Assembly: GCF_902364025.1 (NCBI RefSeq)
Contig: NZ_CABJCG010000010.1
Coordinates: forward strand, 139,093-203,092
Length of the DNA stretch: 64,000 bases
Origin: Enterocloster lavalensis
GTDB lineage: Bacteria; Bacillota; Clostridia; Lachnospirales; Lachnospiraceae
Direction of reading: 5' to 3'
Shown: positions 45,872 through 54,879 of the stretch, piece after piece
Layout of the letters: the number at the start of each line of letters is the position of its first letter
Position numbering within the stretch: position 1 is the first letter of the stretch
Translations under genes and position numbers: made by a program
The notes under the pieces: generated by a model
What the model was told of the DNA's origin: nothing
Seen by the model: the letters and a program-made list of their open reading frames with translations, nothing else
Databases searched by the model: none

Positions 45872-45949
45872 GTTTGGATATAACGGCGGCCGCTTGCCAC
45901 TGCGTCCGCGGGCGATTAAAATATTGTAATATAATTGGTAAAAAAGAAC

Positions 45950-45978
45950 TTGAAAATATATTATATATAATGTATAAT
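45950..45978 (+). promoter_or_regulatory. Promoter of the TRAP catabolic cluster
   Basis: TTGAAA (45,950-45,955) and TATAAT (45,973-45,978) are 17 bases apart in an AT-only spacer. A GntR regulator is encoded downstream. Confidence 0.7.
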
Positions 45979-46061
45979 ATATTTTGTCAGGAGAAAGGCG
46001 CTTGACAGCCAGGTAAAAAGGGCGAGAGCGTCGGAAAAATGTAATGTACCAGGAGGATAAC

Positions 46062-47096
46062 ATGAGAAGAAAGGTATCAGGGTTACTTGTGTGGGCGCTG
46101 TGCGCAGCGGTGATGGCGGGCTGCGGCAATTCAGGCTCAGAGGCGTCCGGCAAAGCGGAGAGCGGGGAAGTCAGGCAAGAGAGCGCAAAGAACGGGGGAA
46201 AGGGGAAAACAGTACGTCTGGTGATCGGTTCCGGTCCTATGGGCGGAGCGCTCTATCCCATCGCAGGCGGAATTGCGGCTATCATCAATGAACATGTGGA
46301 GGGGGGCAACGCCTCCGTGCAGGTCACGGCCGGAGGCATCGAGAACACCAGAATGATCGGCAGCGGTGAGATTGATCTGGGATTGTCCTCAGCTCAGCAG
46401 TGTTACGACGCTGTTCACAACAGCGGTATGTACGAGGGAGAGAATTTGCAGTTGAATGTGTTAGGCACCCTGCACTCGACAGTCACGCAGATCGCGGTGC
46501 TTGCGGATTCAAGTTTAAAGGATGTGGAGGACCTGAAAGGGAAAAAAGTAGCCATCGGCGAGGCCGGCGGCGGTGCGGAGCAGCAGTTTAAAGAACTGAT
46601 TGCTGCGCTGGGCTGGAGTGAGGACGACGTGGATATGGTCTATCTGCCATACGATCAGGCTATGGATCAGCTGGGGGATGGGCTGATCGACGCGGGCGTG
46701 GTGTGCTCGGGGATGCCGGCTTCTTCCATCAGCAACCTGGCAAGCCGCCGGAAGGTGCGCCTGTTAAACTTTAACCAGGCAACCCAGGATACCTGGAGTA
46801 CGTCGGTTGACCCGTTTCTAAATGTGTTTATCCCCATCCCGGCGGGGACTTATGCGGGAATGGACGAGGATATTTACACTGCTGCGGCATATATCCAGCT
46901 GTCCTGCCGCTCTGATCTGGATGAGGAACTGGCATATGAAATAACCAAAGCGATCTACGATCATCTGGACGAGCTGTCAACTTACCATGCGTCGGCGGCA
47001 ACGATCACGAAAGAATCGGCGCCCAAGATATCAGGAGCAGATTTTAATCCGGGAGCGAAGCGGTATTTCGAAGAAGAAGGATTGCTGCAGAATTGA
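46062..47096 (+). CDS. TAXI-family TRAP transporter solute-binding lipoprotein
   Basis: A 344-residue lipoprotein with lipobox VMAGCG (Cys near 23) and a Gly/Ser/Lys linker. The core IGSGPMGGALYPIAGGIAAIIN and IENTRMIGSGEIDLGLSSA are typical of TAXI binding proteins. It delivers a carboxylated solute to the fused permease that follows. AGGAGGATAAC sets ATG 46,062. The ligand is unknown. Confidence 0.92.
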   Translation: MRRKVSGLLVWALCAAVMAGCGNSGSEASGKAESGEVRQESAKNGGKGKTVRLVIGSGPMGGALYPIAGGIAAIINEHVEGGNASVQVTAGGIENTRMIGSGEIDLGLSSAQQCYDAVHNSGMYEGENLQLNVLGTLHSTVTQIAVLADSSLKDVEDLKGKKVAIGEAGGGAEQQFKELIAALGWSEDDVDMVYLPYDQAMDQLGDGLIDAGVVCSGMPASSISNLASRRKVRLLNFNQATQDTWSTSVDPFLNVFIPIPAGTYAGMDEDIYTAAAYIQLSCRSDLDEELAYEITKAIYDHLDELSTYHASAATITKESAPKISGADFNPGAKRYFEEEGLLQN

Positions 47097-47133
47097 TGAC
47101 AGGAGCACTTTTGGTAAGAAAGGATAATCGATT

Positions 47134-49041
47134 ATGGGTGCGGTAACAGAAAAGACTTGGGTAAAAGTCCTCTCAGGTATCACCATGGCAGTTGCGTTTA
47201 TGGGGGGCATGCTTCATATTTATAACAGTGCGTTCGGAACGATTTCCGCGTTTCAGATGAGACCGATCCACGTGGGGATTGTGGGACTGTTGGCAGTGCT
47301 GATGGATACGGTCTCCCTGAAAGAGAAGAAGCACAAGGCGTTACATATGATTTTGAACGGATTGATTTTGTTCTGTGTTTTGGCCGGTATCAGTGAACTG
47401 CTGTTTCACTACAGCGAAATCGCACAGAGCGCAGGGCTCACCTCCGACCGGATCACCATCTGCAGCACACTGCTGGTGATCAGTATTCTATATCTGACGT
47501 CCAGGAAAGTAGGGAAGGCTCTGGCGATTGTCGCGTTGGTATTTATGGCCTATGCATTGCTCGGGCAGTACCTTCCGGGAATCCTTGGACATCGGGGATA
47601 TTCCTATTCGAGAATTATGTATTTCCTGTATGTGAATGGAAATGGCATTTTCGGTGTTCCCATCGACACATCCGCCCGATATCTGGTGTTGTTTATGATC
47701 ATGGGCGAATTTATTGAACTGAGCGGAACCAGCAAGCTTTTTATGGCGGTGGCGGATTATGTTTCCAGCAAATTGCGGGGGGGAGCGGCAAAATCGTCGG
47801 TGGTTGCCAGCGCATTGTTTGGCTGTATCTCCGGCACGCCCATAGCCAATGTGATGGTGACGGGATCATTTACCATCCCTATGATGAAAAAGAGCGGATT
47901 TGAAGATGATTTTGCAGCAGGAGTGGAGGCGACAGCGTCCACGGGAGGTCTGATCATGCCGCCGATGATGGGGGCGGGCGCCTTTGTGATGGCGGAACTT
48001 CTGGGGATCAGCTATGGCGCGATTATGGCGGCGGCTGTCATACCCGCCATACTCTATTATTTCTCCATCTATCTGTCGATTGACTTTTACGCCTTCAAGC
48101 ACAAAATCGGCAGAGTGGAGGATACCAATCTGGAAGAGATTAAATCGAATATAAAACGGTATGCGCACACCATTCTTCCGTTGGTATTTTTTATCATCAG
48201 CGTGATTGCGGGATACTCGGTATTCAGAAGCGCGATTATCTGCATCGTCATGACGCCAGTGATCGCAGCCATCCGCAAAGAGACGAGAATGACGGTTAAA
48301 ATGGTGGTGGACGGGATTGCGGGTGGTATGAAATCATCGGTTAGCCTGGGAGCTGCCTGCGCTTGTGCGGGCATTATCGTGGGAATCGTGTCCCTGACCG
48401 GTTTTGGATTTTCATTTGCTGAGCTGCTCCGCCTGTTCGGAAACGTACCGATTGTGGCGCTGATCATTACAATGTTAGTCTGCCTGATTATGGGAATGGG
48501 AATGCCGGCGGTGGCCTCCTATATGATTACAGCAACGATTGCGGCCCCCACATTGATCGAGATGGGCTTCCTGCCGGTAGCAGTCCACATGTTTGTATTC
48601 TACTTTTCCGGTTTTTCATCGGTTACGCCTCCGGTTGCGCTGGCCAGCTATGCGGCAGCGGGAATCGCAAGAAGCAATCCGATGAAAACGGGATGGCAGG
48701 CGTTTAAACTTGCAATCGTGGCATTTTTAGCCCCTTACTTCTTTGTGTTCTCTCCTGCGCTGATTGCGCAGACCGGAGGATTTGAGCTGTTGACCACGGT
48801 TCCATTCGCTCTGATCGGAACATATGCGTTCATTTGCGGTATGCGGGCTTATTTCTGGGGACGGGACTTAAATAATAAAGGGCTGCGGGCTGTGATCATG
48901 ACAGGCGGGCTGCTTATGATCATACCGGGAATGGCAACGGATATAATCGGAGTTGGAATGTTGGTGATCGTCTACATTACGGAGTATATCATTCGAAAGA
49001 GGAGAAGCGATTATGGCAAAGAGAATATTGGAAGTATTTAA
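47134..49041 (+). CDS. TRAP transporter fused permease (DctQM type)
   Basis: A 635-residue protein with about 16-18 hydrophobic helices, the fused 4TM/12TM form that accompanies TAXI binding proteins. Conserved segments include GCISGTPIANVMVTGSFTIP, STGGLIMPPMMGAGAFVMAE and MGMGMPAVASYMIT. It is Na+-type secondary transport by family knowledge. Its end overlaps the hydrolase start by 29 bases. Confidence 0.93.
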   Translation: MGAVTEKTWVKVLSGITMAVAFMGGMLHIYNSAFGTISAFQMRPIHVGIVGLLAVLMDTVSLKEKKHKALHMILNGLILFCVLAGISELLFHYSEIAQSAGLTSDRITICSTLLVISILYLTSRKVGKALAIVALVFMAYALLGQYLPGILGHRGYSYSRIMYFLYVNGNGIFGVPIDTSARYLVLFMIMGEFIELSGTSKLFMAVADYVSSKLRGGAAKSSVVASALFGCISGTPIANVMVTGSFTIPMMKKSGFEDDFAAGVEATASTGGLIMPPMMGAGAFVMAELLGISYGAIMAAAVIPAILYYFSIYLSIDFYAFKHKIGRVEDTNLEEIKSNIKRYAHTILPLVFFIISVIAGYSVFRSAIICIVMTPVIAAIRKETRMTVKMVVDGIAGGMKSSVSLGAACACAGIIVGIVSLTGFGFSFAELLRLFGNVPIVALIITMLVCLIMGMGMPAVASYMITATIAAPTLIEMGFLPVAVHMFVFYFSGFSSVTPPVALASYAAAGIARSNPMKTGWQAFKLAIVAFLAPYFFVFSPALIAQTGGFELLTTVPFALIGTYAFICGMRAYFWGRDLNNKGLRAVIMTGGLLMIIPGMATDIIGVGMLVIVYITEYIIRKRRSDYGKENIGSI

Positions 49042-50116
49042 TCAGTACACGGAACAGATGGGCGACACGATTTTCGGCCACTGGATGCCCAGAATGGTGG
49101 TTGCCGGGGTAGATATGTGCGACGTTCTGCGTATCAGGGCTCAGAAGCCTGACTGGAACGAGTGGCCGGAACTTTGGGAAAAACTGGGAGATGAACATCA
49201 GAGACGCGGCGACGACAGTCTGGCGGCCGGTCATATGATGACAGCCGGGCAGGCATACCGGATGGCGGCGTTATCGTATCACTACGGACACTTTATGCTG
49301 TTCGACCGGCCCCAGCTGAAGGAGCGGCTGATGCGCAAGAGTATGGCTGTGCTGGATCGCGGGCTTCCTTATCAGAAATTTCCGGGGAAACGGTTGTACC
49401 TGCAATGTGAGCAGTGGAAGATCCCGATCCTGTTCTTTGAACACCCGGATTCCGCAGGGAGAATTCTACTTTTGACAGGAGGGGCGGACGCAAATAAAGA
49501 GGAAATGCTCAGCTTTGCCGATGTATTTCTGGAGAGAGGGATTTCCGTCTTTGTTATGGATGGACCCGGGCAGGGAGAGGCTGCCTATATCGCGCCTTAC
49601 AGAAGATCCATTCATAAAAAGTTTGTCGATACAGCCGTTGAATATATGACCGGACTGGGGTATGATCGGCTGGCCGTAGGGGGAATCAGCATGGGCGGGC
49701 ATTTTTGCACCAGAGCGGCGGCGGTCAACCATCGTTTCATGGCGGCGTTTGACTGTGGCGGACCCTATGATATGAGGGATTTGGGAACCAAAATGGACGC
49801 TTTGTTCATTGGAGACGTGGGTCATGTGCTGGGAACGGATGATTACGAGGAGCTGTTTCAACTGGCAGCCAGCGAGCTGACACTGGACGACGTCATTTCA
49901 GACCTTACCTGTCCCCTGATGGTGATTCATGGGACGTTGGACCGGATTGTGGATTGCGCTCAATCTTATGAGATTGTTGAGAAGAGCAATTCCGTGGAAA
50001 AGAACCATATCGTAATCGAAGGTGGAAACCACGTGTGCAACAACTATGTGTACCAGTACCGTCCCGTCATTGCGGACTGGGTGGTTGAAAAATTATCGGC
50101 AGGAGGTAAGGAATGA
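49013..50116 (+). CDS. Alpha/beta hydrolase, FrsA/pseudooxynicotine-hydrolase-like
   Basis: A 367-residue alpha/beta hydrolase with a helical N-terminal part (about 1-135), then Ser226 (GGISMGGHF), Asp310 (IHGTLDRIV) and His340 (EGGNHVC) as the likely triad. Similar architecture occurs in FrsA-like esterases and C-C bond hydrolases acting on beta-diketone-type compounds. Overlaps with both neighbours (29 and 4 bases) show tight coupling. It probably acts on the imported solute or a derivative; the reaction is not known. Confidence 0.82.
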   Translation: MAKRILEVFNQYTEQMGDTIFGHWMPRMVVAGVDMCDVLRIRAQKPDWNEWPELWEKLGDEHQRRGDDSLAAGHMMTAGQAYRMAALSYHYGHFMLFDRPQLKERLMRKSMAVLDRGLPYQKFPGKRLYLQCEQWKIPILFFEHPDSAGRILLLTGGADANKEEMLSFADVFLERGISVFVMDGPGQGEAAYIAPYRRSIHKKFVDTAVEYMTGLGYDRLAVGGISMGGHFCTRAAAVNHRFMAAFDCGGPYDMRDLGTKMDALFIGDVGHVLGTDDYEELFQLAASELTLDDVISDLTCPLMVIHGTLDRIVDCAQSYEIVEKSNSVEKNHIVIEGGNHVCNNYVYQYRPVIADWVVEKLSAGGKE

Positions 50117-51027
50117 AACTTTACGACGATACGGTTTTAAAGGATGCCATTGATATTCACATTCATGTGGGGCCGGATTATATGCCGCGCTACGCCGATG
50201 CCATCACGCTTGCCGAGGAAGCCAGGGACGCAGGGATGAAGGCGATTGTTGTAAAATGCCACCTCACCAGCACGGTGGGGGCTGCCCAGGCGGCCTGCCA
50301 GGCTGTGCCGGAGGTGAAAACAGTCGGGAGCATCGCGCTGAACGGCCCAGTAGGGGGACTGAACCCCAGAAGTGTAAAGGCTGCGGTTTTGTCAGGCGCC
50401 GGTGTGGTGTGGCTGCCGACGGTGGATGCCCAGTACGCCATGGATAAGGCCGGAGAAGGGCACTGGATCGGCCACTATGTGAATGGTTCAAACTTCGGAT
50501 ATCCGTGTGCCCTCCTTTCCGTTACGGACGGCGAGGGTCAGCTGAAGGAAGAGGTTAAGGAAATCATTCGGATTTGTAAGGAATACGATGTCCTGCTCTG
50601 CAGCGGTCATATCGGCCCCAATGAGTGCCTCGCCGTGGCGGAATATGCGAAATCCATCGGGTTTAACAAGTTGGAAATCACCCATGCGAATGCCTGGTTT
50701 GAGGATTTTTCCATCGATGTTCTAAAGCGGCTGGCAGACTGCGGCGCTGTCATCAGCTGCTCGCTGGGCGCTATGGCGCCCCACAATGGGCGGGAAGATC
50801 CCAGGGAAGTAGTGGAGATTATTCGGGAGATAGGCGCCGGGCACGTGGTTTTGATGACGGATTACGGCCAGGTCAACGCTCCGTCGCCTGCTCAGGGTAT
50901 GAGGGTTTTTTACTACCTGATGCTCAAGATGGGAATTACGAAAGAAGAGTTGGAATTAATGATGAAGAAGAATCCTGCCTTTTTATTGGGGTTGGAAGCG
51001 GGAAAGGAGAATTCGGATGTATTATAA
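50113..51027 (+). CDS. DUF6282-like amidohydrolase-fold metal enzyme
   Basis: A 304-residue TIM-barrel protein. DIHIHVGPD (His16, His18), KCHLTSTVG, CSGHIGPNE, ITHANAW and MTDYGQ provide an amidohydrolase-like set of metal ligands. The family (called DUF6282 from memory) has no firm reaction. It overlaps both neighbours (4 and 11 bases). AGGAGGTAAGG precedes ATG 50,113. Confidence 0.75.
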   Translation: MKLYDDTVLKDAIDIHIHVGPDYMPRYADAITLAEEARDAGMKAIVVKCHLTSTVGAAQAACQAVPEVKTVGSIALNGPVGGLNPRSVKAAVLSGAGVVWLPTVDAQYAMDKAGEGHWIGHYVNGSNFGYPCALLSVTDGEGQLKEEVKEIIRICKEYDVLLCSGHIGPNECLAVAEYAKSIGFNKLEITHANAWFEDFSIDVLKRLADCGAVISCSLGAMAPHNGREDPREVVEIIREIGAGHVVLMTDYGQVNAPSPAQGMRVFYYLMLKMGITKEELELMMKKNPAFLLGLEAGKENSDVL

Positions 51028-52216
51028 AGAAAACGCGTGGTGGGCAAGTCCTTTTAACGACAAGGAGGAGGTACAAAAATACGCGTCGCCGGGTCATCCG
51101 GTTACCATTCATGATGCAACTCTGCGCGACGGTGAACAGACTCCGGGGGTTGTATTTTCGCCGGATGATAAACTGAAAATTGCCGAGAAGCTGGTAGCGG
51201 CAGGTGTGACAAGGATTGAGGCCGGGATGCCGGCCGTCTCCCCGGACGACTTTAAAGCGGTTCAGATGATCAGCTCCCATTTCCCAGAAGCGGAAGTTTA
51301 TGCATTTTCCCGCGCCATGCGAAAGGACATCGACATGGCACGGGAGGCAGGGTGCAAAGGGGTTGTGGTGGAGGTTCCGATTGGATATCCGAAGCTTCAA
51401 TCTCAGTTCCACTGGACGTGGGAGAACGTATTGGAGAAAAGCATCGACTGCGTGAATTATGCACATCAGCAGGGGCTGCGCGTTGTCTATTTCCCTTACG
51501 ATACGACGCGGGCGAGGGAGGCGGATTTGGAAAGCCTGTTGAAGGGCGTGATGAAGCACTGTCCTCCTGATTCCGTCGGCCTGGTAGATACCATGGGCTG
51601 CGCAATGCCTCAAACCATCCAGTATATGGTGCGCTGGATGAAGAAGCTGACCGGCAATCTGCCGCTGGAAGTCCACTGCCATAATGATTTCGGCATGGCG
51701 GTGGCAAATGAGCTGGCAGGCGTTGCGGCGGGAGCGGAGGTTGTCCATGGCTGCGTCAATGGTTTGGGGGAACGGACCGGAAACGCGGCGGTCGAGGAGC
51801 TGATCATGGCTATGAATATCCTGTTGGGCATGGATACGCCCTATGACCTGACAAAGCTGAAAGAATTATGTGAAGTGACGGAGCGGCTTTCCAATATCTC
51901 CTGCGCGCCCAATAAACCCTTTGCCGGAAAGCGCAATTACACCAGGGAGTCGGGAATCGGCGTGGATCTGGTTATCAAGCAGCCCCTCGCTATGTTTGCC
52001 ACAGATCCACGGTATTTTGACCGGGAAGCGGAAATTGTCCTGGGCAAAAAAAGCGGTAAAGCGTCCATTTCCTATGCGCTGGAACAGCTGGGGCTGGAGG
52101 CCACCGGAGATCAGGTGACGGAGCTGTTATCGGAGGTAAAAGCAAAGGGTGTGGAGAAGAAAGGGCTGTTGACAATGGAAGAATTTTCGTTGATAGCAGA
52201 CAGCATTTTACAGTAA
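51017..52216 (+). CDS. DRE-TIM metallolyase, isopropylmalate/homocitrate synthase-like
   Basis: A 399-residue enzyme with HDATLRDGEQTPG (32-44), EVHCHNDFGMA and NGLGERTGNA, the metal and substrate motifs of the LeuA/NifV/CimA and HMG-CoA-lyase superfamily. It is about 110 residues shorter than LeuA and lacks the allosteric leucine domain. In this non-biosynthetic context it may condense or cleave an acyl-CoA/2-oxoacid intermediate. Overlap with the previous gene is 11 bases. Confidence 0.85.
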   Translation: MYYKENAWWASPFNDKEEVQKYASPGHPVTIHDATLRDGEQTPGVVFSPDDKLKIAEKLVAAGVTRIEAGMPAVSPDDFKAVQMISSHFPEAEVYAFSRAMRKDIDMAREAGCKGVVVEVPIGYPKLQSQFHWTWENVLEKSIDCVNYAHQQGLRVVYFPYDTTRAREADLESLLKGVMKHCPPDSVGLVDTMGCAMPQTIQYMVRWMKKLTGNLPLEVHCHNDFGMAVANELAGVAAGAEVVHGCVNGLGERTGNAAVEELIMAMNILLGMDTPYDLTKLKELCEVTERLSNISCAPNKPFAGKRNYTRESGIGVDLVIKQPLAMFATDPRYFDREAEIVLGKKSGKASISYALEQLGLEATGDQVTELLSEVKAKGVEKKGLLTMEEFSLIADSILQ

Positions 52217-52412
52217 CGGGACGGGATTCTGCATAAAATTGCATGTAAAAGCTTGCCAATAGATGGATGGTGATATAAAATGACTTTTGTAGATATGCAG
52301 AGTGAGCATGCGGAGTCTTATTATTTTGGCTTTTTGATTCTATATAATATATGATAACCGGAAAAGGATTGCGAAGGCTCAGTACGTTGATTTAGAAATT
52401 GGAGAGATCAGG
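52217..52412. other. Gap before the GntR gene
   Basis: AT-rich spacer of 196 bases. A TTGCCA..TATAAA-like pair (about 52,254-52,280) may be a promoter for the GntR gene. No convincing gene; a 24-codon frame at 52,280 lacks support. Confidence 0.35.
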
Positions 52413-53072
52413 ATGAAACAATACAAAACAAAGGTTGACCTTATTTACGACATTTTAATCAAAGATATTGAAAGCGGCAGATATAAACCGGGGGAGCGAC
52501 TGGTGATCAGCCAGATTTCAAAGAATAATGAAGTCAGCGATATTCCTGTGCGTGAAGCAATCCGGCGTCTGGAAAGCGAGGGTTATGTTCAGCTCAATGC
52601 CAATTATGGCCCGGTGGTTGGGGATTTTTCGTTAGATCATCTGAATCAGATCTTTCAGATCAAGGCGGTGCTGGAGGGATATGCGGCCCGTCTGGCCTGT
52701 GACGTGCTGAATGAGCATGATTATGAAGAACTGCGCAAATACAATGAACGGATTCATCAGGCCGCGGAGAGTGGGAATATGAAGCTGTGCAGCAAACTGA
52801 ATATGGAGTTTCATCTGCGGATTTACCGGGATATACCGGTGACGGAACTGCTGAAGATGATAGAGGAGCTTTGGAAAAAATATAGTATTACAAAACGTGT
52901 TTTTTCATTGGTTTCGGATCGGGCGGATAACAGCTGCAAAGAGCATGAACAGATATTGAAATTGATGGAAGCAAAGCAATATGACGAAGTAGAGGCGGCG
53001 GTGCGCCTCCACAAGCTGACAGCCGGTGAGAAGATGACTGATCAATTACGGGGTCAGAATGCCGGACAATAA
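52413..53072 (+). CDS. GntR/FadR-type transcriptional regulator (FCD domain)
   Basis: A 219-residue regulator: winged helix (about 8-75, IPVREAIRRLESEGYVQLNA) and an all-helical FCD ligand domain (about 80-212) with FHLRIYRD and HEQILKLMEAKQYDEVEAAV, including His residues that often bind a metal and carboxylate. It lies between the transporter genes and the carboxyltransferase and probably senses a pathway acid. Confidence 0.9.
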   Translation: MKQYKTKVDLIYDILIKDIESGRYKPGERLVISQISKNNEVSDIPVREAIRRLESEGYVQLNANYGPVVGDFSLDHLNQIFQIKAVLEGYAARLACDVLNEHDYEELRKYNERIHQAAESGNMKLCSKLNMEFHLRIYRDIPVTELLKMIEELWKKYSITKRVFSLVSDRADNSCKEHEQILKLMEAKQYDEVEAAVRLHKLTAGEKMTDQLRGQNAGQ

Positions 53073-53128
53073 CAGAACCTTTGCGTTCCCCGCTTCCCAC
53101 TGAGAATTTCCGGTGGAAAGGATAAAGC

Positions 53129-54670
53129 ATGATAAAGACAGATGAAATGTTAGCCAGAAAAGCCAGAATACGGGCCGGAGGCGGCGCAGCCAGGATTGCG
53201 GCCCAGCACAATGCCGGAAAGCTGACGGCAAGAGAACGTCTGGAGCTGCTGTTTGATCCCCATACCTTTGTGGAGATCGGCGCGTTTCGAAGACATCACT
53301 GTGCAGATTTTGGTATGGATCAAAAGGAGGCGCCCGGAGATGGGGTGGTCACTGGATATGGCCGCGTGGATGGCCGCCTTGTCTATGCCTACGCCCAGGA
53401 TTTTACAGTATTAGGCGGCTCTCTGGGGGAGGTTCACGCCGAGAAAATATGCCGGGTGCAGGACGAAGCGCTGAAGAACATGGCTCCGATCGTCGGGCTT
53501 ATGGATTCCGGTGGCGCCAGGATCCAGGAAGGCGTCAGCGCTCTGGCCGGATTTGGAAAGATTTTTTACCGGAATACGCTTTGTTCAGGTGTTATTCCCC
53601 AGATCAGCGCGATCATGGGACCCTGCGCGGGAGGAGCGGTGTACAGCCCGGCCATAACCGATTACATTTTTATGGTGGATAAGACCAGCAATATGTTTAT
53701 CACCGGACCGGATGTGATTAAGACGGTGACCGGGGAAACAATCACTGCGCAAGCGCTGGGGGGAGCGTCGGTGCATAACCAGACAAGCGGGGTGAGCCAT
53801 TTTCTTTCGCGTGACGACCGGTCCTGCCTGGCGGACATTCGAAAATTGCTGAGTTACCTGCCTGGTAATTACATGGAGCAGGTGCCGGTGAGAAAGACGG
53901 GGGATGATCCTGGTCGCCTGGTTCCTGCCTTGGACAAGGTTCTCCCGGAGACTGCCAGAAAATCCTATGATATGCATGAGATAATACGTCCGCTTTTGGA
54001 TCAGGGGGAATTTTTGGAAGTACAGGAAGATTTTGCCAAAAATTTGATTGTTGGATACGGACGTATGAACGGACGCACCGTAGGGGTGGTGGCAAATCAG
54101 CCGAGAGTAGCAGCAGGCTGCCTGGATGTGAGCGCCAGTGACAAGGCCGCCAGATTTATCCGCTGCTGCGATGCGTTTAACACGCCGCTCATAACTCTGG
54201 TGGATGTGCCGGGATTTCTGCCGGGGGTTTCCCAGGAGCATCAGGGAATCATCCGACACGGTGCAAAGATGCTGTATGCATACAGCGAGGCGACGGTTCC
54301 GAAGATTACGGTTGTGGTCCGAAAAGCCTACGGCGGCGCTTTCATTGGGATGTGCTGCGGCGCGCTGGGGGCCGATATGGTATTTGCATGGCCCGAAGCT
54401 GAAATTGCAGTGATGGGGGCGGAAGGAGCGGCCAATATTATTTTTAAAAAGGATATCAGCCGGTCTGCGAATCCTCAGATGGTGAGAACAGAGAAAATAG
54501 CGGAGTATGTCAACAAGTTTTCGGGACCGTATTATGCGTTGGAGCACGGATATGTGGACGATATCATCGTTCCCAGGGAAACCAGAACCCGGGTAATCGA
54601 CGCGCTGGAAAGCCTGGCAGGAAAACGGGAGCGCCTGCCGGAAAAGAAGCACGGGAATATCCCACTGTAA
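53129..54670 (+). CDS. Acyl-CoA carboxylase/decarboxylase carboxyltransferase subunit
   Basis: A 513-residue protein of the PccB/MmdA family with two crotonase-like halves, GGSLGEVHAEKICRVQDEAL, LMDSGGARIQEGV and the second acyl-CoA site (FLPGVSQEHQGIIRHGAKML). It moves carboxyl between an acyl-CoA and biotin. No biotin carboxylase, biotin carrier or membrane decarboxylase subunit is near, so it must use partners encoded elsewhere. AAAGGATAAAGC precedes ATG 53,129. Confidence 0.9.
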   Translation: MIKTDEMLARKARIRAGGGAARIAAQHNAGKLTARERLELLFDPHTFVEIGAFRRHHCADFGMDQKEAPGDGVVTGYGRVDGRLVYAYAQDFTVLGGSLGEVHAEKICRVQDEALKNMAPIVGLMDSGGARIQEGVSALAGFGKIFYRNTLCSGVIPQISAIMGPCAGGAVYSPAITDYIFMVDKTSNMFITGPDVIKTVTGETITAQALGGASVHNQTSGVSHFLSRDDRSCLADIRKLLSYLPGNYMEQVPVRKTGDDPGRLVPALDKVLPETARKSYDMHEIIRPLLDQGEFLEVQEDFAKNLIVGYGRMNGRTVGVVANQPRVAAGCLDVSASDKAARFIRCCDAFNTPLITLVDVPGFLPGVSQEHQGIIRHGAKMLYAYSEATVPKITVVVRKAYGGAFIGMCCGALGADMVFAWPEAEIAVMGAEGAANIIFKKDISRSANPQMVRTEKIAEYVNKFSGPYYALEHGYVDDIIVPRETRTRVIDALESLAGKRERLPEKKHGNIPL

Positions 54671-54700
54671 GTGGTTTTTGTATAGAGAACCAAAAATGCA

Positions 54701-54740
54701 ATATGGCCTTTGGGAGGAATCCCGAAGGCCATATACTTTT
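54701..54740 (+). terminator. Terminator after the carboxyltransferase gene
   Basis: ATATGGCCTT and AAGGCCATAT pair, with an inner GGGA/TCCC, and are followed by ACTTTTG. Confidence 0.75.
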
Positions 54741-54787
54741 GTCAGAACTTCGCAAATATTATGAATTTACCGAAAGAATATCGTAAG

Positions 54788-54817
54788 TTGACGTGGACAG
54801 TGGCCTCGGGCTATAAT
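54788..54817 (+). promoter_or_regulatory. Promoter of the 54,880 surface protein
   Basis: TTGACG (54,788-54,793) and TATAAT (54,812-54,817) are 18 bases apart. Confidence 0.7.
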
Positions 54818-54879
54818 GATTACAGATAATAGATCAAATATGTGCAATGGGGGTTGCCCCTTTTAAGGAGGTTATCAGT

